A stretch of DNA of 64,000 nt. Source: CAXXOK01 sp963675365. Its GTDB lineage: Bacteria > Bacillota > Clostridia > Christensenellales > Aristaeellaceae. The position numbers were made by a program, and so were the translations under genes. Numbering within the stretch: the first letter of the stretch is position 1; each line of letters begins with the position of its first letter. The stretch spans positions 589,744-653,743 of the forward strand of contig CAXXVA010000002.1 in NCBI GenBank assembly GCA_963675365.2, given 5' to 3'. Below the pieces are notes generated by a model, which was not told the origin of the DNA, made no database searches, and saw only the letters and a list, made by a program, of their open reading frames with translations. Positions 56,550 through 64,000 of this stretch are shown in pieces.

Positions 56550-57989
56550 ATGAAAATACTATTTACCTCCAGCGAGTGCGTGCCGTTTGTCAAAACCGGG
56601 GGGCTTGCCGACGTGGTGGGTTCGCTGGCGACGGTGCTCGCGCGGGAAGGGCACGACGTACGCGTGGTGCTGCCGATGTACACGGCCATCGAGTTCTCCT
56701 GGCAGCAGAAAATGGAACAGCTTTTGCATTTCGACGTGCAGCTTGGGTGGCGGCGGCAGTACTGCGGCGTGATGACCCTGAAGCACGACGGCGTGACCTA
56801 TTATTTCCTGGACAACAAGTATTACTTCGGCAGGCCGTACGTGTACGGGCTGGGCGGCGACGAGTACGAGCGTTTCTCGTTCTTCTGCCGCGCGATCCTA
56901 AACTTCCTGCCGCTGATCGATTTCCAGCCGGATATCATCCACGCGCACGACTGGCAGTCGGGCATGGTGCCGGCGCTGCTGAAAATCCAATATCACCATC
57001 TGCCGTTTTACGCCGCCATCCGCACGGTGTTTACCATCCATAACCTCCAGTATCAGGGCATCTTCGGCATCAAAGAGGTGCAGGACGTCATGGGCCTTGG
57101 CGACGGGCTGTGGAGTGCGGACAAGCTGGAGTTTTCCGGCTGTGCCAACTTTATGAAGGCGGGGCTGGTGTACACCGATATCATCACCACCGTCAGCCCA
57201 AGCTATGCCGAGGAGATCACCACCGCCTATTACGGCGAGCGGTTGGACGGCCTGATCCGCGCGCGCAAGGGCGAGCTGTACGGCGTATTAAACGGCATTG
57301 ATACCGATCTGTACAACCCTGAAACCGATAAATTAATCGCCAAGACCTATACCAAGGACACCCTGGACCTGAAACTGGCCAACAAAAAAGCGCTGCAGAA
57401 AGAGCTTGCGCTGGAGGCAAAGCCGGACACGCCGCTGATCGCGATGGTCGGGCGTCTGTCCAACCAGAAGGGTCTGGATCTGGTAGACTGCGTTTTGAGC
57501 GATATCATGGCCGAGGATTTGCAGCTGGCTGTGCTCGGCATGGGGGATTCGCGCTACACCAACCTGTTCTCCTGGGCGGAAACCAAGTACCGCGGGAAGC
57601 TTGCCGCGCGCTTTGCCATGGACAGCGTTCTGGCGCACAAAATGTATGCGGGCGCGGATTTCTTCCTGATGCCGTCGCTGTTCGAGCCCTGCGGCCTGAG
57701 CCAGATGATCGCCATGCGCTACGGCAGCGTGCCCATCGTGCGCGAGACCGGGGGCCTGCGGGACACTGTGCTCAGCTACAACGAGGACTCCAAGAAGGGC
57801 AACGGTTTCAGCTTCCTCAACTACAACGCCCACGACATGCTCTCGGTCATCCGCCGAGCGCTGGACTTTTACAAAAACAAAAAAGAAATCCTCCATACCC
57901 TGCGCGTGCGCGGCATGGAGGGTGACTATACCTGGACGCACAGCGCCAGGGAATATGTGGGATTATATCAGAAGCTGCTGAAAAAGTAG
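56550..57989 (+). CDS. glgA: Glycogen synthase
   Basis: 479 residues, GT5 family, normal length. KTGGLADVVGSL near the N terminus binds ADP-glucose; HAHDWQSGMVPAL and the C-terminal SLFEPCGLSQMIAMRYGS (catalytic Glu region) and RETGGLRDTV are conserved. It elongates alpha-1,4 glucan from ADP-glucose. The gene closes the operon and converges on bioY. Confidence 0.96.
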   Translation: MKILFTSSECVPFVKTGGLADVVGSLATVLAREGHDVRVVLPMYTAIEFSWQQKMEQLLHFDVQLGWRRQYCGVMTLKHDGVTYYFLDNKYYFGRPYVYGLGGDEYERFSFFCRAILNFLPLIDFQPDIIHAHDWQSGMVPALLKIQYHHLPFYAAIRTVFTIHNLQYQGIFGIKEVQDVMGLGDGLWSADKLEFSGCANFMKAGLVYTDIITTVSPSYAEEITTAYYGERLDGLIRARKGELYGVLNGIDTDLYNPETDKLIAKTYTKDTLDLKLANKKALQKELALEAKPDTPLIAMVGRLSNQKGLDLVDCVLSDIMAEDLQLAVLGMGDSRYTNLFSWAETKYRGKLAARFAMDSVLAHKMYAGADFFLMPSLFEPCGLSQMIAMRYGSVPIVRETGGLRDTVLSYNEDSKKGNGFSFLNYNAHDMLSVIRRALDFYKNKKEILHTLRVRGMEGDYTWTHSAREYVGLYQKLLKK

Positions 57990-58541
57990 TCAGCGCAGGG
58001 CCTTGACACGCTTTGGCAGGGTTTTCGTCAGCGCCAGCGCCAGCGCCATCTTGATCAGATCGGGCAGGATGAACGGAATCACGCACATCGAAAGCGCGGC
58101 CCACAGCCCGATCGCGCCGTAGGCTTTGGCGTAAAACAGCATAAACCACGCGGTGCCGAAGGCATAATCCACGATCAGCCCCAGGATCAGTCCCAATAGT
58201 ATCATCGTGAAGCTGCCGCTATGTCTGCGGGTGACTGCCCAATAGACCAGCGCCGCGAACAGAAAACCGATCAGGTACCCGCCGGTAATGCCCGCGAGCA
58301 CGCCGAAGCCGCCGCGAAAACTGGAAAACACCGGGATGCCGGCAAGACCCAGCAGCAGGTATAGCGTCACCGCGAGCGTGCCGCGCTTTCCGCCCAGCAG
58401 CCCAAGCGCCATAAACAGCCCGAAGGTCTGCAAGGTAAACGGAACGGCGGAGGGAATGGCGATCCATGCGCACACCGCCATCAGCACGGCGAACAGCGAG
58501 ATCAGCGCCATATCCGCCGAAGTGAGTTTCCAGGGTTTCAC
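57990..58541 (-). CDS. bioY: BioY, biotin-specific ECF transporter S component
   Basis: 183 residues with about six membrane helices. Typical BioY features: LQTFGLFMALGLLGGKRGTLAV, LLGLAGIPVFSSFRGG and GGYLIGFLFAAL, and the C-terminal PDLIKMALALAL. It binds biotin and joins the shared ECF module for uptake. The promoter and its operator are at 58567-58622. The gene directly abuts the glgA stop on the other strand. Confidence 0.94.
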   Translation of the reverse strand: MKPWKLTSADMALISLFAVLMAVCAWIAIPSAVPFTLQTFGLFMALGLLGGKRGTLAVTLYLLLGLAGIPVFSSFRGGFGVLAGITGGYLIGFLFAALVYWAVTRRHSGSFTMILLGLILGLIVDYAFGTAWFMLFYAKAYGAIGLWAALSMCVIPFILPDLIKMALALALTKTLPKRVKALR

Positions 58542-58566
58542 GCAACCACATCCTTTTCAAAGCGGG

Positions 58567-58595
58567 ATTATACTAGAATACAAAACAATTGTCAA
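58567..58595 (-). promoter_or_regulatory. Promoter of bioY
   Basis: Minus strand TTGACA (58590-58595), 17-bp spacer, TATAAT (58567-58572): a consensus promoter whose -35 box lies inside the BirA-like operator. Confidence 0.9.
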
Positions 58596-58622
58596 CCAAA
58601 AATAGAAATATGGTTGACAATT
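58587..58622. promoter_or_regulatory. BirA-type operator
   Basis: AATTGTCAACC, 14-bp spacer, GGTTGACAATT: a perfect 11-bp inverted repeat of the kind bound by the biotin-protein ligase repressor BirA in Firmicutes. It covers the bioY -35 box and ends 16 bp before the GH67 start codon. Confidence 0.85.
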
Positions 58623-58638
58623 GATATGAGGTGAAGCA

Positions 58639-60441
58639 ATGAATCTGATGCAATGCTGGCTGACGGACGCCGAAGTGCCCTCAGCGCTGCGAACCCCGCC
58701 GGATGTCGCGCGCTGGGAGCTTGCGCAAATGAAGGTCGACTGCTCCCTGACCGTGGAACCCGAAATGGGCGATTCCTATCGAATCCTGGACAAGGGACGC
58801 GTGATCTACGGCGGCGAAACCGGCGTGCTCTACGGCGCGTACCGGCTGTTGGAGCACAGGCGCGAGGGAAGCCCGCCGCCGCATGGCGCGCAGACGCCGC
58901 AGTTCTCGCTGCGTATGATCGACCACTGGGACAACATGAACGGGCATGTGGAGCGCGGCTACGCGGGGAAATCCATCTTCTTTGCCGACGGCGATTTCAA
59001 GGGCGACGATATAACCCTGCGGGCCTACGCCCGGCTGCTCGCGTCGGTGGGCATTAACGTCATTTGCATCAACAACGTCAACGTCGCCCCGCCCGCGCAG
59101 GACCTGATCGCCGAACGCTTTCTGCCCGACGTTGCGCACGTGGCGAAAATCTTCGAGCCTTTCGGCATCCGGCTTCTGCTCTCGATCGATTATTCCATGC
59201 CCGTGCGGGCGGGGCTGGATACGGCCGACCCGCTGGAGGAGGACGTGCAGGACTGGTGGAGCGAGCGCGTGAAGATCGTCTACCGTCATGTGCCAAACCT
59301 CTGCGGGTTTTTGGTCAAGGCGGACAGCGAGTTCCGCCCCGGCCCCTATACCTACGGGCGCAACCACGCCGAGGGCGCAAACCTGTTGGCGCGGGCACTG
59401 GAGCCCTTCGGCGGCGTGGTGGTGTGGCGCTGCTTTGTGTATAACTGCAAGCAGGACTGGCGCGATGAAAAAACCGACCGTCCCAAGGCCACCTACGATA
59501 ATTATGCGCACCTGGACGGACAATTTGATCAAAACGTCATTTTGCAAATCAAGAACGGTCCGTTCGATTTTCAGGTGCGCGAGCCGGTCTCGCCGCTTTT
59601 AATGGCGATGCCGAACACCAAAAAAGCGCTGGAATTCCAGCTGGCGCAGGAGTACACCGGACAACAGATCGACCTGTATGCCATGCAGGGGATGTTCAAC
59701 GAGGTCATGGGCGATCTGCCGCTTGAGAACGTCTCCGCCATCGCGGCCGTGTCCAACGTCGGCGACGATCCCTGCCTGACGGGGCATCCGTTTGCGCAGC
59801 TCAACCTCTACGCCTTCGGGCATACGGCGTTTACGCCTATGCAGGATTTCCGCAGGACGACCGAGCGCTGGATATGCTTAAGCTACGAGCTGGAGGGCAC
59901 AAACCTGGATACCCTGACGGAGATGCTGCTGTTAAGCCGCAGGGTGTATGAAAAGTACACCGCGCCGCTTGGCATCTGCTGGATGGTCAACCCCGGCTAT
60001 CACTACGGCCCCAGCCCCATGGGGTATGAGTACTCCGCCTGGGGCACCTACCACCGCGCCGGGCACGAGTTCATCGGCATCGACCGCACGGAAGCGGGCA
60101 CCGGCTACCTTCTGCAGTATCCCAAAGAGTTCCAAAAAAAGTACGCAACGAAAAATGCCTGCCCGGACAATCTTCTATTATTCTTTTACCGGCTGCCCTA
60201 TACCTACCGCATGCGCGACGGGCGAACGCTTCTAAGGCGTATCTATGACGATCACGACCAGGGTCTGCGGGAGGCCGAGGCCATGCAGATATCGCTTCGT
60301 ACCCTGCAGGACGTGCTTCCGCCGGAGGTGTATATCCTGGCCGACGAGCGCATGGGGCGGCAGGTGCAAAACGCCCGCGAATGGTGCGACGTGCTCAAGG
60401 ACTTCTTTTACCGGCTGACCGGGGTGGATCCGAAAGGATGA
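58639..60441 (+). CDS. GH67 alpha-glucuronidase
   Basis: 600 residues, about 80 short of many GH67 enzymes, and with no signal peptide, so cytoplasmic. RMIDHWDNMNGHVERGYAGKS is the family signature (only part shown), VKADSEFRPGPYTYGRNHAEG holds the acid Glu, and LDGQFDQNVILQIKNGPFD/QVREPVSPL hold the Asp/Glu base pair. It removes (4-O-methyl)glucuronic acid from the non-reducing end of xylo-oligosaccharides. ATG follows TGAGGTG, 19 bp from the operator. It is followed by a GH39 gene. Confidence 0.9.
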   Translation: MNLMQCWLTDAEVPSALRTPPDVARWELAQMKVDCSLTVEPEMGDSYRILDKGRVIYGGETGVLYGAYRLLEHRREGSPPPHGAQTPQFSLRMIDHWDNMNGHVERGYAGKSIFFADGDFKGDDITLRAYARLLASVGINVICINNVNVAPPAQDLIAERFLPDVAHVAKIFEPFGIRLLLSIDYSMPVRAGLDTADPLEEDVQDWWSERVKIVYRHVPNLCGFLVKADSEFRPGPYTYGRNHAEGANLLARALEPFGGVVVWRCFVYNCKQDWRDEKTDRPKATYDNYAHLDGQFDQNVILQIKNGPFDFQVREPVSPLLMAMPNTKKALEFQLAQEYTGQQIDLYAMQGMFNEVMGDLPLENVSAIAAVSNVGDDPCLTGHPFAQLNLYAFGHTAFTPMQDFRRTTERWICLSYELEGTNLDTLTEMLLLSRRVYEKYTAPLGICWMVNPGYHYGPSPMGYEYSAWGTYHRAGHEFIGIDRTEAGTGYLLQYPKEFQKKYATKNACPDNLLLFFYRLPYTYRMRDGRTLLRRIYDDHDQGLREAEAMQISLRTLQDVLPPEVYILADERMGRQVQNAREWCDVLKDFFYRLTGVDPKG

Positions 60442-60446
60442 TTTGA

Positions 60447-61970
60447 ATGAGAACGCTGCACGTCAATTTGCAGGAAAGCACAAAGCCCCTCAACCGTTTT
60501 TTCGCCCACTGCGTCGGAGCGGGCCGGGCGGGGGAGATGCTCAGGGCAGAGGCGCTGGATCAGCTTTCAAGCCTGCAGGATGCCTGCGAATTCCAGTATC
60601 TGCGCTTCCACGGCCTGTTTTCCGACGATATGGCCGTGTGTCGGCTCGACCGCGAGGGGAAGCTCTGCTTCAACTGGCAGTACGTGGATCTGGTCATCGA
60701 CGCGATGCTCGAGCGGAAAATCCGCCCATTTGTAGAGCTTTCGTTTATGCCCGACTGCCTGAAAAGCGGCGAGCAGACGATCTTCTGGTGGAAGGGCAAC
60801 GTAACCCCGCCCAGGGATATACAAATGTGGCGCGACCTGGTGTCGGCCTTCACCCGCCACGCGACCAATCGCTACGGGGCGGACGAGGTGCGCCAGTGGT
60901 ACTTCGAGGTCTGGAACGAACCCAACATTCCGGGCTTTTTCACCGGCACGATGCAGGATTACTTTGATCTGTACGACGCGAGCGCGAACGCGGTCAAGGC
61001 TGTGGATACCGCCTACCGCGTCGGCGGGCCCGGCACCGCGGGGCTGGATACCGGCACCTGGGTGGCCGAATTGATCGATCACTGCTCTAAGGGAAAGATC
61101 TCGCTGGATTTCATCTCCACGCACGCCTACGGCGTGGACGGGCATCTGGACGAATTCGGCGAAAGACGCCACCGGCTGGAAAAAAACCAGGACTGCATTA
61201 TCGAGGAAGTCCGGCGCGCGAGAAACGACGTGCAAAACTCGGCCATGCCGCATCTGCCGGTCATCTTCACCGAGTGGTCAAACAGCTATTCCAGCCGCGA
61301 TAACGTACACGACAGCTACGTCACCGCGCCGTTTATCCTCTACACGCTCAAGCGCTGCCAGGGCATCGCCCAGAGCATGAGCTACTGGACCTTCACCGAT
61401 ATCTTCGAGGAGGCGGGACCCGGACCCGATCCCTTCCACGGCGGATTCGGGCTTTTAAACATCCAGGGGCTGAAAAAGCCCTCCTTCTACGCCTACCGGT
61501 TCCTGTGCGAGCTGCCGGAAAACGAACTTTCCACCGGCGACGCCGACAGTTACGCCGCCGCGGACGAAAACCAGGCGCATGTTTTGCTGTGGGATTACAC
61601 CCACCCCGACCAGGACGCCGACAACCAGGAGTATTTCATCCGCGATCTGCCCGCCAAGGCGCTGGACGACGCGGAGGTTGAGCTCGAAGGGCTGCAAAGC
61701 GGCGATTACACCGTGGAAACCTGCCGCGTCGGGCACATGGCAAACGACGTGTATACCCTTTACCTGCGGCAGGGCCTGCGCGAGCTGACGGGCAGGGAAA
61801 CGCCTATGCGCGAGCAGATCGAAGCCCTGCGCGAGCAGACCGACGGCAGGCCCGAAAGCATTAACACCCTGCACGTCGGCCGCGAGGGCAAAGCCAGGCT
61901 CATCGTGCACATGCGCCAAAACGACGTCGTGCGCATCATCCTGCGGAAAAACGGGCTGATCTCCGGGTAA
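60447..61970 (+). CDS. GH39 beta-xylosidase
   Basis: 507 residues, no signal peptide. GH39 blocks: RFHGLFSDDMAV, WYFEVWNEPNIPGFF (acid/base Glu) and VIFTEWSNSYSS (nucleophile Glu), then the beta-sandwich C-terminal half. The enzyme would release xylose from xylo-oligosaccharides after GH67 has removed glucuronic acid. It lies 5 bp after the GH67 gene, so the two form one operon. No transporter for these sugars is in the window. Confidence 0.9.
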   Translation: MRTLHVNLQESTKPLNRFFAHCVGAGRAGEMLRAEALDQLSSLQDACEFQYLRFHGLFSDDMAVCRLDREGKLCFNWQYVDLVIDAMLERKIRPFVELSFMPDCLKSGEQTIFWWKGNVTPPRDIQMWRDLVSAFTRHATNRYGADEVRQWYFEVWNEPNIPGFFTGTMQDYFDLYDASANAVKAVDTAYRVGGPGTAGLDTGTWVAELIDHCSKGKISLDFISTHAYGVDGHLDEFGERRHRLEKNQDCIIEEVRRARNDVQNSAMPHLPVIFTEWSNSYSSRDNVHDSYVTAPFILYTLKRCQGIAQSMSYWTFTDIFEEAGPGPDPFHGGFGLLNIQGLKKPSFYAYRFLCELPENELSTGDADSYAAADENQAHVLLWDYTHPDQDADNQEYFIRDLPAKALDDAEVELEGLQSGDYTVETCRVGHMANDVYTLYLRQGLRELTGRETPMREQIEALREQTDGRPESINTLHVGREGKARLIVHMRQNDVVRIILRKNGLISG

Positions 61971-62040
61971 ACGCGCGCCGTCCGCCGGCGTCCGCTTTTT
62001 GGGGAATCGCCCGGGATTGCCCGCAAAACGGCTGAAATGC

Positions 62041-62069
62041 TTGTGTTTCCAAGCGTGATGTGCTATACT
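62041..62069 (+). promoter_or_regulatory. Promoter of the rimP-nusA operon
   Basis: TTGTGT (62041-62046), 17-bp spacer, TATACT (62064-62069). The long leader 62076-62280 has no gene. Confidence 0.7.
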
Positions 62070-62231
62070 CATCCTGCTTTTGCGCAACTATTGTGATGAT
62101 TGAATAGATCCAGCAGTTTTAGAAAGAAGGGTTTATCGAAAGAGTGGGTATCGTCTCCTTTGCTGCAGGGCGGAAAAACAGTCTGAAACGCGAACAAAAA
62201 CGCTTTCCTGTTTTCCCGTACAGCGGATGAA

Positions 62232-62256
62232 GAGAGGCGGTATTGGCCGCTCTTTT
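62232..62256 (+). terminator. Leader attenuator-like hairpin before rimP
   Basis: AGAG(G)CGG-tattgg-CCGCTCT with TTTTT, 25 bp before the rimP start. Placed to abort transcription before rimP-nusA. Confidence 0.6.
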
Positions 62257-62280
62257 TGATTGCCTGTCGAGGGATAAACG

Positions 62281-62757
62281 GTGAAGAACAACCCGGGCGC
62301 GTCGCCGCTGAACACGGCGCGGGAGATCGCCCAGAGCGTCGCGGACAAACAGGGGTTTGAGCTGGTGGAGGTCACCCTGCAAAAGGAACCCGACGGCCTG
62401 GCGCTGTGCGTGTACATCGATCGTGATCAGGGCATCACGCTGGACGACTGCGAACGATACCACAAAGCGGTGCAGCCGCTGCTTTCAGAGATTGAGTACG
62501 ATTATCTGGAGGTTTCCAGCCCCGGTGCCGACCGCCCCGTGAAAACTCAGCGGGATTTTGAAAAGCGCAGGGGAGACACGGTGGAAATCCGACTGTTTGC
62601 AAAGCTGGACGGTGTCAAGCAGTTCACGGGCGCGCTATGGGATATGGACGAAGAAACGGTAACCATCACCCTGCCGGACGGGCGGCAAAAGTCCTTCCCG
62701 CGCAAGACGGTCGCCCTGATTAAGCCAGTGATACAGATGATAGACGAAGAGGAATAG
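62281..62757 (+). CDS. rimP: Ribosome maturation factor RimP
   Basis: 158 residues from GTG 62281, after GAGGGATAA. RimP pattern: GFELVEVTLQKEPDGLALCVYIDR, GITLDDCERYHKAVQPLL, EVSSPGADRPVKTQRDFEKR, and the C-terminal SH3-like part (VTITLPDGRQKSFPRKTVALIKPV). It assists 30S subunit maturation. The usual order rimP-nusA is kept, with 12 bp between them. Confidence 0.95.
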   Translation: MKNNPGASPLNTAREIAQSVADKQGFELVEVTLQKEPDGLALCVYIDRDQGITLDDCERYHKAVQPLLSEIEYDYLEVSSPGADRPVKTQRDFEKRRGDTVEIRLFAKLDGVKQFTGALWDMDEETVTITLPDGRQKSFPRKTVALIKPVIQMIDEEE

Positions 62758-62769
62758 GAGTTTTGAAGT

Positions 62770-63867
62770 ATGGCCGCCAAGAAGACGCAAATTGAAAACC
62801 GGGACAGGGAAATTATCAACGCGGTCCACATGCTCGCGTCCGAAAAGGATATCAGCGAAGACCTTTTGTTCAACGCGATCGAAGAAGCCCTGAAAGCCGC
62901 CTACAAGCGCAACGTTGCGCGGTTTGAGGCTCCGCCGGCGAATCTGTCGGTGACGCTGGACCGCCGCACGGGCGTAGCGCAGGTGTTCGCGCGCAAGCTG
63001 ATCACCGAGGAAGTGGAAGATCCTTCCGTGCAGATCACGCTGGAAGAAGCTTTGAAAATCCGCCCGGATTACCAGATCGGCGATATCGCCGAGATCGACG
63101 TAACGCCCACGGGCTTCCTGCGCACAGCCGCGCAGACCGCCAAGCAGGTCATCATCCAGCGCATCCGCGAAGCCGAGCAGGGCAAGATCTACGATGAGTA
63201 TTCCGAGAAGGAAAACGAAATTCTGACCGCCATCGTGCAGCGCGTGGAAACCAACGCCGTGTACGTGGAGCTCGGCCGCACCGAAGGCATCCTTGAGCGC
63301 AGCGAGTGGATTCCCGGCGAGGACTACCACTCCGACGACCATATCAAGGTCTACGTGCTGGAGGTCAACCGCTCCGGCCGCGAAATGATCCGCGGGCCGC
63401 AGGTACGCGTCAGCCGCGTGCATCCGGGTCTTGTCAAACGCCTGTTTGAAATGGAAGTGCCGGAAATCGCCGCGGGCGTGGTACAGGTCAAATCCATCGC
63501 GCGCGAGGCGGGCAGCCGCACCAAGATGGCCGTATACTCCACCGACGCCGTGATCGATCCCGTCGGCGCCTGCGTCGGCCCGCGCGGCAACCGCGTGGAC
63601 AAGGTGGTGGCCGAGCTGAAAAACGAGAAAATCGACATCATCAAGTGGTCGCCCGACCCGGCGGAGTTCATCGCCAACGCCCTGAACCCCGCGCACGTGC
63701 TGAGCGTGTTCGTGGCCGAGGAGGAAAAAGCCTGCCGCGTCGTAGTGCCGGACAACCAGCTGAGTCTGGCCATCGGCAAGGAGGGGCAGAACGCCCGCCT
63801 GGCCGCCAAGCTTACCGGCTGGCGCATCGATATCAAGAGCCAGTCGCAGGCCGTGGAGATGGTTTGA
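62770..63867 (+). CDS. nusA: Transcription termination/antitermination factor NusA
   Basis: 365 residues, the Firmicutes length. N-terminal RNA-polymerase-binding domain (1-125), S1 domain (about 130-200; YSEKENEILTAIVQRVETNAVYVELG), KH1 (GACVGPRGNRVDKVVAELKNEKIDI region) and KH2 (AIGKEGQNARLAAKLTGWRIDI). It modulates pausing and rRNA antitermination. No C-terminal acidic repeats, as usual in Firmicutes. The next start lies one base after the stop. Confidence 0.97.
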   Translation: MAAKKTQIENRDREIINAVHMLASEKDISEDLLFNAIEEALKAAYKRNVARFEAPPANLSVTLDRRTGVAQVFARKLITEEVEDPSVQITLEEALKIRPDYQIGDIAEIDVTPTGFLRTAAQTAKQVIIQRIREAEQGKIYDEYSEKENEILTAIVQRVETNAVYVELGRTEGILERSEWIPGEDYHSDDHIKVYVLEVNRSGREMIRGPQVRVSRVHPGLVKRLFEMEVPEIAAGVVQVKSIAREAGSRTKMAVYSTDAVIDPVGACVGPRGNRVDKVVAELKNEKIDIIKWSPDPAEFIANALNPAHVLSVFVAEEEKACRVVVPDNQLSLAIGKEGQNARLAAKLTGWRIDIKSQSQAVEMV

Positions 63868-63868
63868 G

Positions 63869-64000
63869 ATGCCCGCCGATGATTACGGCGAACCCATGGG
63901 CTATCAGGAATATATCGACGAGTCCGCCGAACCCTACGATCCCCAGGCCGGCCTGCCGGAGCCTTCAGGACATCGATTTAGAGTCGGAAGACGAAGACGA
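63869..64000 (+). CDS. Partial gene after nusA, 5' end only
   Basis: Open from ATG 63869 to the window edge, 44 codons, starting MPADDYGEPMGYQEYIDESA. The start is acidic, the end Arg-rich (GHRFRVGRRRR). In Firmicutes the next gene is usually ylxR, whose usual start (a cysteine pair after about 10 residues) is not seen, so the gene may be an N-terminal extension or something else. No family assignment. Confidence 0.5.
   Translation, partial: MPADDYGEPMGYQEYIDESAEPYDPQAGLPEPSGHRFRVGRRRR

Overview
The window is GC-rich chromosomal DNA, most likely from an anaerobic Clostridia-class Firmicute, perhaps a gut, Christensenellales-like plant-fibre user. The class call rests on a T-box ahead of ileS, a SepF/YggT/DivIVA division cluster, IreB, paired GlgC/GlgD, BioY, a SigB/SigF-type sigma factor, formate-THF ligase and split AccA/AccD subunits. 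The order is an inference. I see no CRISPR array, transposase, integrase or intact prophage.

Layout. 1-6671: fatty-acid superoperon (fabG end, fabF, accB, fabZ, accC, accD, accA, degV). 6895-8130: PPi-type phosphofructokinase. 8189-14510: galactan locus, with a secreted GH53 galactanase and a GNAT gene on the minus strand and a divergent solute-binding protein plus two permeases but no ATPase. 14725-16065: secreted alpha/beta hydrolase. 16118-16728: AT-rich, tRNA-Glu-linked scar with hairpins, a 16-bp direct repeat and a possible 43-aa gene. 16916-17906: ireB-ruvX-DUF1292. 18040-21589: fhs, an Lrp-type regulator and an aminotransferase. 21590-24174: structured leader plus capA, GNAT and a DUF6323-like gene, then a DUF6179-like gene, aspartate kinase and a TSUP permease. 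27363-28497: anti-sigma-like protein and sigma factor. 28533-33050: tandem structured repeats, HlyD-like protein, yggS, sepF, yggT, divIVA. 33060-39377: T-box, ileS, rRNA methyltransferase, pseudouridine synthase, tgt. 39374-43527: Eis-like acetyltransferase, M1-like pseudopeptidase, GT2-GtrA fusion, DUF896. 43589-48869: a complete 16S-23S-5S operon without spacer tRNAs. 48887-51963: minus-strand MDR reductase, GNAT, an unknown gene and a lipid kinase. 52098-57989: glycogen operon glgB-glgC-glgD-glgA. 57990-61970: bioY, then GH67 alpha-glucuronidase and GH39 beta-xylosidase. 62041-64000: rimP-nusA and a partial gene.

How it fits together. Plant galactan (GH53 plus ABC uptake) and glucuronoxylan fragments (GH67, GH39) would feed glycolysis through PPi-PFK, and surplus glucose would be stored as glycogen. 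Biotin uptake (bioY), under a likely BirA operator, supports the biotin-dependent acetyl-CoA carboxylase made by the first operon.

The most interesting non-coding signals are two copies of a roughly 162-bp near-palindrome that both begin at the last base of a TAG stop and have co-varying ends (2113-2273, 19703-19865); a multi-helix leader with mutually exclusive pairings ending in a terminator before capA (21590-21824); a tandem 114-bp structured repeat (28578-28800); and a leader peptide overlapped by a hairpin before glgB (52149-52199).
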